DNA from: an uncultured bacterium
Lineage (GTDB): Bacteria; Planctomycetota; Phycisphaerae; Phycisphaerales; UBA1924
Length of the DNA: 10,849 nucleotides
Direction of reading: 5' to 3'
NCBI GenBank assembly: GCA_938003595.1
Contig: CALKYH010000289.1
Coordinates: 1 to 10,849 of the forward strand
Shown here: one piece after another, positions 1 to 7,276 of the stretch
Numbering within the stretch: position 1 is the first letter of the stretch
How the letters are laid out: every line of letters begins with the position of its first letter
Position numbers and translations under genes: made by a program
Notes under the pieces: generated by a model
Database searches by the model: none
Told to the model about the DNA's origin: nothing
What the model saw: only the letters and a program-made list of their open reading frames with translations

Positions 1-1102
1 AGGACTGCGTGTCCGCCATCACCACCGCGTCGTAGCCCGACAGGTCCACCAGCGAGTTGAAGGTCGCCGGCGTGGCCCGCGCCTCGACATCCAGGCCCGC
101 CTCGCGCAGGGCGTCGATGAACTCACCCTGCCGCTCCGGCGCGTCGGCCAGCACGAGCACGCGCCCCTCCGACGCGACGAAGGTCACCGCCATCGCCTCG
201 TTGTTGTCGTGCACCGCGTCCAGCGCGGGATCGTCGGGCTCGAACACGGCGCGGAAGCGCTGGGGCCCGCCCACCGGCAGCGTCACCGGCACCGTCTGCA
301 CCGACACGCCGCCGTCCAGTTCGACCCGCGCCGAGACGCCCTCGTCCCCGCCGTTGAGGTCCACCGGCTGGTCGTTCAGCAGCAGCGTCAGCCGCCCGGG
401 GATCTTCGAGCCTGCCGGCGCCGTGGTGCGGAACACGAACCGCAGGTTCGCCGTCTGCCCCTTCCGCGCCGTCGGCGGCGCCACCAGCCGCTCCAGCGCC
501 ACTTCGCGGTCGATCCGGTATTCCACCGGCAGCACATCGATCGGCACGCCCGCGGCCTTGGCCGCCTCCGCCGCCGACAGCAGCGAGCCCGCCGTCTCGT
601 TCCCGTCGGACACCAGCACGATCCGCCGCGCCGCGTCGTCCGGCAGCGCCGCCATCGCCAGCCGCACCGACGCCGCCAGGTCCGTCGCGTCCGTGCCGCC
701 GGGGTGCGTGACCTCCAGCGTCCGCACACGCACGCTGGGCAGCGCCTGCACGAACGGCTCCTTCGCCGCCGTCACGAGCCCCAGCCGATCGCCGGGGCGC
801 GCATCCTCAAGCCCGTCCTCCACCCAGCGTCGCGTGGACTGCAGCGCGTCGCCGGGCATCGAGGCGCTGGAATCCAGCACGATCAGCGCCGCGACATCCT
901 CGCTGCGCCGCCGCCAGTTCGGCTCGGCCAGCGCCCCGACGAGCAGCAGCACGACCAGCGCCCGCACGATCAGCGCGGTCCAGCGCAGCGTCGGGGACAC
1001 CTCCGCCAGCGACTTGCGACCGATCAACCAGAACGCCGCCCACAGCGCCGGCGCCAGCAGCAGCCAGTACGGTTGATCGAACTGGATCGGACCCGCCGTC
1101 AT
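1..1102 (-). CDS. VWA-domain membrane protein (BatA-like), C-terminus beyond the window
   Basis: The gene reads leftwards from the ATG at 1102 to 1100, and 367 codons are visible before it leaves the window. The protein begins with two hydrophobic segments (about residues 12-28 and 41-60), as in BatA/aerotolerance-type proteins. A von Willebrand factor A domain follows, with a full MIDAS metal site: DSSAS at 77-81, the threonine of GGTD at 137, and SDG at 165-167. After a beta-rich middle part, residues from about 312 (EGRVLVLAD) look like the start of the class-I glutamine-amidotransferase-like domain that often ends large planctomycete VWA proteins. Its start overlaps the stop of the permease-NHL gene in an ATGA, so it is probably translationally coupled and last, or late, in the operon. 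VWA proteins of this kind usually bind partner proteins, often with MoxR ATPases; the partner here is unknown. Family is confident, role is not. Confidence 0.88.
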   Translation of the reverse strand, partial: MTAGPIQFDQPYWLLLAPALWAAFWLIGRKSLAEVSPTLRWTALIVRALVVLLLVGALAEPNWRRRSEDVAALIVLDSSASMPGDALQSTRRWVEDGLEDARPGDRLGLVTAAKEPFVQALPSVRVRTLEVTHPGGTDATDLAASVRLAMAALPDDAARRIVLVSDGNETAGSLLSAAEAAKAAGVPIDVLPVEYRIDREVALERLVAPPTARKGQTANLRFVFRTTAPAGSKIPGRLTLLLNDQPVDLNGGDEGVSARVELDGGVSVQTVPVTLPVGGPQRFRAVFEPDDPALDAVHDNNEAMAVTFVASEGRVLVLADAPERQGEFIDALREAGLDVEARATPATFNSLVDLSGYDAVVMADTQS

Positions 1103-3693
1103 GGTCGCTGCGCGGCTCCCCGAACCGGCGTCGGCCGGAACGCGGCGACGCGGTGATTCATCGAGTCCAGAACATACGCCGTGTCGCCGATCGCCGCGAC
1201 GCCCCACGGGCACGCCAGCCGACCCGGCTCACGCCCCGGCCGGCCCCACACCCCGCGCCGCTCGCCCGTCGCCGGATCGATCCGCTGCACCCGGGAGGCG
1301 CCGAACTCCGACACCAGCACATCGCCGCCGTCCAGCAGCGCCAGGCCATAGGGGTAGTTGAACCCGCCCATCCCGTCGTCGGGCATCGGCCCCAGCGCGG
1401 GGTCCACCCGCCCGATCCAGCGCTCCAGCTGCCCGTCCAGCGTGAACACGCCCAGCCGGTGATTGCCCGCGTCCGCCACGATCAATCGCCCCAGCCCCGG
1501 GTGCCACAGGATCGATTGAGGCCTGGCGAACTGGATCCGCTCCGGCGCCGCCGACGAGCCCTCGCCCTCGCCGAACGCGAACAGGTAGTTCGCCTCCTCG
1601 TCGAAGCACGACACGCGGTCGTTCCCGCCGTACTCGCTCACATAGAACCGTCGGGATCCGTCGGGCATCGGCACGACCGCGACATCCGTCAGGTAGATGA
1701 ACTGCCCCGGCTCCTGCCCATACGAGCCCCATTGGCGGACCAGCGTCGGCTCGCCGTTCTCCACGCGATACATCATCACCCGGTGCTGGTGCGTGTCCGC
1801 AATGTAGATCGTGTCGGGCAGCGAGGGGTCCACCGTCACGCCCACGGGGAAGCCCAGGCTGATGTCCGGCATGATCCAGCTCGCCAGCGGCTCGCCGTCC
1901 GTCGCCAGGCGCTGCACCTGCCCGCGCTTGTCGATGACCCACAGCGTCGAATCGTCGGCGTCGATGCAGCGCGGATAGACGAACTGTCCCGGCTGCCCGC
2001 CGACCTCGCCAAACATGGCGGTCAGCTCCAGATCCTGCGGCTCATTCGAGGGCGCCCGCTCGCAGCCGATCAACGCCATCACGACCAGCGCCGCGCCGGC
2101 GCCGCTCGCCAGTCGGCGCAGATGCGCCGCCGAGACCGACGCCAGCAGCCCCGCGCCCAGCGCCAGCGCGAGCGCGAGGCCCATCACCAGCGCCGCCGCG
2201 GCGTTGAGCTCCTCCACCCGCAGGTAGTGCAGCATCCCCAGCATCCGCTGCGCCAGCGATTGCGACCCCGGCGCCGCGAGCATCACCGTCGCCTCGATCT
2301 CCTGCAGCGACAGCGCCGCCGCAGCCAGCCCCGCGCCCAGGATCGCCCCCGCCTGCAGCGGCGCCGCGCCCCGCAGCCAGGCCATCAGGGGCCGCGGCTC
2401 CAGCGCCCGCAGGTCCGCCAGGTCGCGCGGCTCCATCCGCGCCAGCAGCAGGCCCGTCAGCGCCCCCACGGCGCCGAAGCGCGCCAGGTGCGCCAGCGTC
2501 ACGCCGGCGCCCGTATCCCCAAGGAACCGCAGCGCCGGCCAGGTCCCCGCGCGCGCGATCGCCGCGCCGATCAGCACGCCCGGCGCCAGCGCCATCGTCG
2601 TCCACACCGCGCCGCTCAGCAGCGCGGCGCCGCGTCCACGCCGGGCCGAGCCGGCGTACGAGAACCCCGCCGCCAGAGCCGCGCTGCCCAATCCAACCAG
2701 TCCCGCCACCACGGCGCTCCGCCCCAGCGCCGGCGCCAGCGACTCGGCGACCGCCGGCAGCGTGCGGAACTCGCGCAGGTGCGTCAGGTACAGCGCCAGG
2801 GGGATGATCGTGGACGCCGCCCACACCAGCAGCGCGACGATGGCCACGCCCCGGCCCGAGCGCGCCCGGCCCGACACCGGGCTCACGCGCGCGCTCGCAC
2901 CCTCTCGCAGCGGACGGATCAGCAGCGCCGACGCGACGGCGCCAAGGGCCAGCGTCAGCGCCAGCAGCGGCAGCGCCGCGACCCACGCCGAGCGCGAGCC
3001 GGCCGTCTCGTCTAATCGCCGCCAGACCGCGATGGCGCTGGTTTCGATCTGCGCCACATGCAGGGGCACGGCTGAGCCGAGCATCACCACGCCGACGAGC
3101 CCCGCGCCCGCAAGGAACGACGGCGCCATCCGCCGCGCCGTCACCCGCAGCGCGCCGATCCGGCCCCCGTGCAGGCGCGCCGCGTCCAGCGAGGAAGGGT
3201 CCAGCGACAGCGCCGCGCCCCGCATCACCACCGCCGCCAGCGGCCACGACCACAGCGCCAGCCCGACCACCGCCTGGATGAGCGCCGCCGCGGGCGCGCG
3301 CGTGCGGGCGTCCTCGGCGATCCACGCCGCCAGGGGCGTGCCCGGCGCCCGCAGCAGGCCCCACGCGCTCGCCGCGGCGTACGACGGCAGCAGCATCGGG
3401 CACAGCGCCAGCGCCGTCCATCGCGCCGGCAGCGAGCGGCACGCCCACGCCGGCGCCGCGCCGAGCGCCGCCGCCAGCGTTCCGATCAGGGCCGCGACGC
3501 CGAAGGTCTTCGCCAGCCGCGCCGCCTCCGCCGCGGGGCTCGCCGCCGCGCGCCAAGCGCCGCCGGGGTCCGGCGCGCCGTCGAGCAGCGCGCGCCCGAC
3601 GCCCAGCGCGGGCACGAGCGCGACCACCGCCGCAAGACCGACCAGCGCCAGCGCCGACAGGGGAGCGCGAGCATCGCCCCCCCCGTTGGTCAT
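1099..3693 (-). CDS. ABC transporter permease (two-domain, FbpB/ThiP-like) fused to an NHL beta-propeller
   Basis: This is an 864-residue protein in two parts. Residues 1 to about 525 hold roughly 12 hydrophobic helices as two six-helix permease halves. Each half has an EAA-loop-like stretch facing the ATPase (LDAARLHGGRIGALRVTARR in the first half, and around 430-450 in the second). This is the FbpB/ThiP layout for Fe3+ or thiamine importers. Residues 527-544 then read like a lipoprotein signal: a basic n-region (HLRR), a short hydrophobic core, and a lipobox LIGC ending at Cys544. Residues 568-853 carry six NHL-type repeats, with sites such as IYIADTHQHRV, LIVADAGNHRLGVF and AYVLDSMNHRV, enough for a six-bladed propeller outside the membrane. 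The frame is open throughout, and no good ATG or GTG lies just before the lipobox. The gene begins in an ATGA overlap with the substrate-binding gene and ends in one with the VWA gene. A usual permease of this class is about 500-550 residues, so the NHL part is extra. The transporter role is well supported; the propeller's role is unknown. Confidence 0.87.
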   Translation of the reverse strand: MTNGGGDARAPLSALALVGLAAVVALVPALGVGRALLDGAPDPGGAWRAAASPAAEAARLAKTFGVAALIGTLAAALGAAPAWACRSLPARWTALALCPMLLPSYAAASAWGLLRAPGTPLAAWIAEDARTRAPAAALIQAVVGLALWSWPLAAVVMRGAALSLDPSSLDAARLHGGRIGALRVTARRMAPSFLAGAGLVGVVMLGSAVPLHVAQIETSAIAVWRRLDETAGSRSAWVAALPLLALTLALGAVASALLIRPLREGASARVSPVSGRARSGRGVAIVALLVWAASTIIPLALYLTHLREFRTLPAVAESLAPALGRSAVVAGLVGLGSAALAAGFSYAGSARRGRGAALLSGAVWTTMALAPGVLIGAAIARAGTWPALRFLGDTGAGVTLAHLARFGAVGALTGLLLARMEPRDLADLRALEPRPLMAWLRGAAPLQAGAILGAGLAAAALSLQEIEATVMLAAPGSQSLAQRMLGMLHYLRVEELNAAAALVMGLALALALGAGLLASVSAAHLRRLASGAGAALVVMALIGCERAPSNEPQDLELTAMFGEVGGQPGQFVYPRCIDADDSTLWVIDKRGQVQRLATDGEPLASWIMPDISLGFPVGVTVDPSLPDTIYIADTHQHRVMMYRVENGEPTLVRQWGSYGQEPGQFIYLTDVAVVPMPDGSRRFYVSEYGGNDRVSCFDEEANYLFAFGEGEGSSAAPERIQFARPQSILWHPGLGRLIVADAGNHRLGVFTLDGQLERWIGRVDPALGPMPDDGMGGFNYPYGLALLDGGDVLVSEFGASRVQRIDPATGERRGVWGRPGREPGRLACPWGVAAIGDTAYVLDSMNHRVAAFRPTPVRGAAQRP

Positions 3694-4760
3694 TGCGGGT
3701 AGGCCCGATAGAAGGTGGACAGCGCCTCGTCGGCGTTGTCGGCCATCTGCTGGAAATCGATCTCCGCCGGGTCCGGCACGGCCAACTCGGGGAACTTCTC
3801 CGCGACCTCCGGGCGCACGGGGATGTTCTTCGAGTCGCTCTTGGCGAGCATCTCCTCGACCTCGGCGCTGAGCAGGAAGTCCATCAGCAGCGCCGCGTTC
3901 TCCGGGTTCGGGCCGCCCTTGATCCTCGCCGCCGTGTTCGGGATCAGCAGCGGGCCGTGCGGCGTGACGACATCAAGACCGGCGACATTCAGCTCGTCGA
4001 ACCGCACATAGACCATCTCGATGGGCCAGCCCTCGCGCTTCGCCGCCCAGTAATCGTCCGTGTCTGTGAAGCCGCCCTTGGCCTCGCCCATCGCCACCGC
4101 CCGCACCACCGCCGCGTTGCCGTCCACAAGGCGCAGGTCCTGCTTGCGCATCTGGAACACCCACAGCTGCAGCGCCCCCGGGCCCATGAGCGTCTGCATC
4201 GCCGCGATCTGGTCGCGCGTCGTCCCGAACTCCGGCCGCGCCAGCACGAACATGTCCTGGAAGACCGGGTGGAAGGTGTCCCGCACATGGCGGACGGGGC
4301 GCGTCTCCTCGTTGATCGTCACCATCGGCGGGTTCTCGGGGTTGTAGACGAACACCCGCGCCCGCTGGGCGAAGCCGTGCCAGAGGTCGTCCGGATCGTT
4401 GAACCGCTCCGGGCGCGCGTCGGCCGTCTCGCTCGTGTGCGGCGCCAGCAGGCCCTCACGCGCCAGCGCGATCGTCTGCAGGACCTCGCTGTTCCAGAAG
4501 ACATCCGCCCGCGGCGCATCCTTCTCGGCGCGGATCCGCTGCGCCAGCCCCGTCGCCTTCACCGCCTCGTTGTCGCCGACGCCCTTGACCTTGATCCCCG
4601 TCTTCTTCTCGAAGGCCTCGATCACCGGGCGAGCGATCGGCTCGTCCGCCGAGTAGTACAGGACCACCTCGCCCTTGGACTGGGCGCTCGCCGGCGCCGC
4701 GAGCGCCAGCGCCAAGAGCCCCGCCACCAGCGCGGACAACACAAGAGTCGGTCGGATCAT
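3690..4760 (-). CDS. Periplasmic ABC substrate-binding protein, Fe3+/FbpA-like family
   Basis: The mature protein should capture a ligand outside the inner membrane and hand it to the permease encoded next. The 356-residue product starts with a clear Sec signal peptide (IRPTLVLSALVAGLLALALA, cleavage likely at ASA-QS after residue 26). A family-typical beginning follows: VVLYYSADEP, an EAFEKKTGIKV helix-strand, and RADVFWNSE. A GFTDTDDYWAA segment and a late LLIPNTAARIKGGPNPENA segment match the same family. The adjacent tyrosine pair used by FbpA to hold iron is not evident, so the ligand is uncertain (iron, another metal, or a small anion or cofactor). The start at 4760 is chosen because the signal peptide begins there. 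An earlier in-frame start at 4961 would put an arginine-rich tail before it and overlap the upstream gene. A GAGGAG lies 11 nt upstream (4772-4777). It follows the upstream gene by 52 bp and overlaps the permease start by 4 bp. Confidence 0.9.
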   Translation of the reverse strand: MIRPTLVLSALVAGLLALALAAPASAQSKGEVVLYYSADEPIARPVIEAFEKKTGIKVKGVGDNEAVKATGLAQRIRAEKDAPRADVFWNSEVLQTIALAREGLLAPHTSETADARPERFNDPDDLWHGFAQRARVFVYNPENPPMVTINEETRPVRHVRDTFHPVFQDMFVLARPEFGTTRDQIAAMQTLMGPGALQLWVFQMRKQDLRLVDGNAAVVRAVAMGEAKGGFTDTDDYWAAKREGWPIEMVYVRFDELNVAGLDVVTPHGPLLIPNTAARIKGGPNPENAALLMDFLLSAEVEEMLAKSDSKNIPVRPEVAEKFPELAVPDPAEIDFQQMADNADEALSTFYRAYPQ

Positions 4761-4812
4761 GAAGCTGCGAACTCCTCTGAGGAAACCACTCGGACGGTCG
4801 TGATGTGACAGG

Positions 4813-6603
4813 TTACGGCTTGCCGCTCTCGCCCGCGGGTGCGGCGTCCGTCGGGGCCGGCGCGGGCTCGCTCGAGGGCGCCGGGTCCGCCGGGACCGGC
4901 TGGCCCTTGGCCTTCGCCTCCAGCCGGCCGAAGTAGCGCTTGATCGCGTCGTGGTACTCACGGGGCGCCTGGTTCGTCTCGATCGCCTCCGCCGCCGCCG
5001 CGGACGCCTTCGCCGCCGCCTCGGCGAACTCCGCGCGCGACTCGCCCTTGACCTGCGCGCCCTTGACCAGCGTGCTCGAGACGATCGGCCCCCCGTGATC
5101 CTCGCCGATGATTTTCTCTTCCTTGGTATTGAACGCCGCCTCGGCCGTGTTGCCCGCGGCGCCCTTGCCCTGGCCGCGACCGCCGTCCTTCTGCCCGGAC
5201 ATGGAGCCGCTGCGCCCGTTCGAGCCGCCCGGCTTCCACGCGCCCTGCTCGCCGGGGTTCTTCGGACGGTTCATCATCGACATCAGGTCGTAGTCGTTGG
5301 AGCCCAGCTCGCCCGCGAGCGCGTCCAGCTGCGCCAGCGCTTCCTTCATCGCGGCGCCGGCCTGGCCGCCCTTGGCCGCCATCGCCTCCATCGCCGACAG
5401 CTGCTCGCTCATCGCGCTCATCCCCGCGCCCATCCCGCCCGGGTTGCTGCACTGCCCGGCGCTCTCGCACATGGACTTCATCTGGTCCTGCGCCTTCTGC
5501 GCCGCCGACGCGGCCTGGCGCAGCGCCTCCTTCTGCTCCTCCGTCAGGTTCGGGTTGTTCTCGAGCGCCTCCTGCAACGCCTTCGCGTCGCCCGCCAGCG
5601 ACGGGTCCATCCCCGCCTGCTGGAGCGCATCTTCCAGGCCCTGCTTGGCCGCCGACAGCGCCTCCATCTGCTCGGACAGCGCCTTCATCTGCTCCTGCAT
5701 CCGCTGCTGCTGCTCCGCCGACATCTCGCCGGAGTCGATCTGCCGCTGCAATTCGCCCAGCGCCTCGTTCGCCGCGCCGAAGTCCCCCTCCTGCAGCGCC
5801 TGCACGAACTCGTCCAGCGGACCGGAGCCCGGCTGACGCAGGTCCGACAGCGCCTCCTTCACCTGCTCCAGCGCTGCGGCGTCCTCCCCGAACTGAATGT
5901 CCGCCAACTGCTCCGCCAGCGAGGTCAGCTTGCGGATCGCCAGCCGGCGCGTCTCGTCCGGATCGCGCGGCGCCCCGGCGTCCTGCGTCAGGTCGCCGTC
6001 CTCCAGCTCCGCGTCCAGGCCCGCCAGCATCTCCTTAAGCCGGTCCTCGCCCTCGGCGATCTGCTCCTGCACCAGCGCGACCTCGACCACCTTCTTCTGC
6101 TCTCCGCCGCGCTCCGCCAGCGAACCCAGCACATCCCACTGCGGCAGGAACATCCACGCCAGCGCGAACGCCACGGCGGCCGCGATCGGCGCCGGCCACG
6201 CCCGGGGCGTCCGGTACGGCAGCGCCTGACGCACGATGACCCTCCGGGCCGACTCGCTCGCGCTCTGCACCGCCGCCTTCGACCACGCGTCGTCCTCGTG
6301 CTCCACGCACAGCGCCGTGCTCAGCGACTCGCGCAGCCCCGCGCCCTCGTCCACCGCCCGCGCCACATCGATCGCGCCCGGACGACGCAGCCCGGTCCAG
6401 CCGACCGCCGCCACGAACACCGCGCCCGTCGCGATCTTCGCCGTCAGCGCCCAGTCCATCGGGAACGCGAACAGCCGCTGCGCAATCAGCGTCGCCAGCA
6501 GCGCCGCCAGCGCCGCGGTCGTCGCGAACAGCAGCGCCGCCCCGAACCGGCCGATCGCCAGCCGCATCGTCGCCCGCCCGATCACACGCCGGATGTCCTG
6601 CAT
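4813..6603 (-). CDS. Membrane-anchored coiled-coil protein, conserved hypothetical (DUF4175-like)
   Basis: This 596-residue protein has no recognisable catalytic motif. Hydrophobic segments lie at about 20-46, 54-71 and 137-153, so the N-terminus sits in the inner membrane. Residues about 165-430 are rich in Glu, Gln, Ala, Leu and Met with heptad character and several long helices (for example EQQQRMQEQMKALSEQMEAL at 297-316), which predicts extended coiled coil. A Gly-rich, Met-rich linker (about 386-480) follows, then a short conserved-looking block with REYHDAIKRYFGRLE at 548-562, and a Pro/Ala tail. The tail motif and layout resemble DUF4175-type proteins that sit with VWA and MoxR genes in planctomycetes; that link is from memory of the family style and not proven here. 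It is the first gene of the leftward block, with a good GGGAGG ribosome site 6 nt before the ATG. It may scaffold a complex with the VWA protein three genes downstream. No function is assigned. Confidence 0.8.
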   Translation of the reverse strand: MQDIRRVIGRATMRLAIGRFGAALLFATTAALAALLATLIAQRLFAFPMDWALTAKIATGAVFVAAVGWTGLRRPGAIDVARAVDEGAGLRESLSTALCVEHEDDAWSKAAVQSASESARRVIVRQALPYRTPRAWPAPIAAAVAFALAWMFLPQWDVLGSLAERGGEQKKVVEVALVQEQIAEGEDRLKEMLAGLDAELEDGDLTQDAGAPRDPDETRRLAIRKLTSLAEQLADIQFGEDAAALEQVKEALSDLRQPGSGPLDEFVQALQEGDFGAANEALGELQRQIDSGEMSAEQQQRMQEQMKALSEQMEALSAAKQGLEDALQQAGMDPSLAGDAKALQEALENNPNLTEEQKEALRQAASAAQKAQDQMKSMCESAGQCSNPGGMGAGMSAMSEQLSAMEAMAAKGGQAGAAMKEALAQLDALAGELGSNDYDLMSMMNRPKNPGEQGAWKPGGSNGRSGSMSGQKDGGRGQGKGAAGNTAEAAFNTKEEKIIGEDHGGPIVSSTLVKGAQVKGESRAEFAEAAAKASAAAAEAIETNQAPREYHDAIKRYFGRLEAKAKGQPVPADPAPSSEPAPAPTDAAPAGESGKP

Positions 6604-6609
6604 GGGTGG

Positions 6610-6615
6610 CCTCCC
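6610..6615 (-). promoter_or_regulatory. Shine-Dalgarno site of the coiled-coil gene
   Basis: GGGAGG on the minus strand sits 6 nt before the ATG at 6603. It is the clearest ribosome-binding site in the window, where most genes lack one, and it fixes the start of this gene. Confidence 0.6.
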
Positions 6616-6674
6616 AGGAGCGGTTCAGGGGCGCGCGGCCCCGAGCGGTGCGGCCGGGCCCCCGTAGGCCCTTC

Positions 6675-6710
6675 TATTCAAAGGATAAACCCTCCCCGGC
6701 GGCAGGGGTT
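6675..6710 (-). terminator. Possible weak terminator or AT-rich control site downstream of rpiB
   Basis: Reading leftwards after rpiB, the minus strand has AACCCC, a loop, then GGGGAGGGTT, followed by TTTATCCTTT. The stem is GC-rich but short (either AACCC/GGGTT or CCCC/GGGG pairs), and the tail is only partly T-rich, so termination would be weak. The same AT-rich patch (TATCCT) is also the only place in the 6604-6787 gap that resembles a -10 box for the leftward operon, without a convincing -35. A short inverted repeat GAATC-CTCAC-GATTC lies at 6724-6738. The separation of 184 bp supports a transcription boundary here, but which element acts cannot be settled by eye. Confidence 0.25.
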
Positions 6711-6787
6711 CCCTCCCGGGGTCGAATCCTCACGATTCTTCGGCATTGTGCCCGCCCGGGTTCGCCCGGACTCGCCCTCGGACCCCC

Positions 6788-7252
6788 TCAGTCCGCAACC
6801 GAGGCCGGGTCCTCGCCCCGCTCGATCGCCCCCAGCTTCTTCACCCGCCGGGCATGCCGGCCGGCGCCGAACGGGGTGTTCAGGCAGGTGTCGATGATCT
6901 TGTCCATCAGCCGGATCCCCAGCAGGTCCGCCGAGAGGCACACGATGTTCGCGTCGTTGTGAGAGCGGCACATCTGCGCCGTGATCTCGTCGTGCACCAG
7001 AGCCGCCCGGATGCCGCGCACCTTGTTCGCGGACATGCAGGTCCCGATCCCCGTCCCGCACACCAGCACGCCGAAATCGGCCTCGCCGTCCGCCACCGCC
7101 TTCGCCACCGCGAACGCCCCGTCCGTGTAGTCGCACGGCTCCCGCGACACCGGCCCCAGCAGCGCCGCCTCGTGACCCATCGCGCGCACATGCTCGGCCA
7201 AGTGAACGATGGCGTCGTGCCCTCGATGGTCCCCGCCGATGGCGATCCGCAT
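6788..7252 (-). CDS. rpiB: Ribose-5-phosphate isomerase B
   Basis: RpiB interconverts ribose 5-phosphate and ribulose 5-phosphate in the cytosolic pentose phosphate pathway; some family members act on other aldose phosphates such as allose 6-phosphate. The 154-residue product has the family's usual length and landmarks: MRIAIGGDHRG at the start, an EPCDYTDGAF segment corresponding to the usual DYPD, the catalytic-cysteine loop VLVCGTGIGTCMSANKVRGI, and SHNDANIVCLSADLLG, which holds the conserved HNDAN. The ATG at 7252 is preferred because the first beta strand begins there. A TTG five codons earlier (7267) is in frame but has no ribosome site, while GAGGA lies close before the ATG (7256-7260). 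It starts 24 bp after the phosphatase fusion ends, so the two are probably co-transcribed. The family is certain; the exact sugar substrate is not. Confidence 0.95.
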   Translation of the reverse strand: MRIAIGGDHRGHDAIVHLAEHVRAMGHEAALLGPVSREPCDYTDGAFAVAKAVADGEADFGVLVCGTGIGTCMSANKVRGIRAALVHDEITAQMCRSHNDANIVCLSADLLGIRLMDKIIDTCLNTPFGAGRHARRVKKLGAIERGEDPASVAD

Positions 7253-7276
7253 GGGTCCTCGCTTCAACCGCCGCGA

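Noticed and set aside
1153..3015. Long plus-strand open frame opposite the permease-NHL gene, and the similar ones at 3693-4808 and 4951-6897
   Set aside because: All give Arg/His/Gln/Pro-rich sequence without domains, and they mirror well-supported minus-strand genes.
4761..4961. Earlier in-frame start for the substrate-binding protein
   Set aside because: It adds an Arg/Ser-rich tail before a perfect signal peptide and overlaps the upstream gene by about 150 bp.
6724..6738. Inverted repeat GAATC-CTCAC-GATTC as an operator
   Set aside because: A 5-bp arm is too short to separate from chance, and it has no second copy nearby.
7253..7267. TTG start five codons before the chosen rpiB start
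   Set aside because: There is no ribosome site before it, and the family begins at MRIAIGGDHRG.
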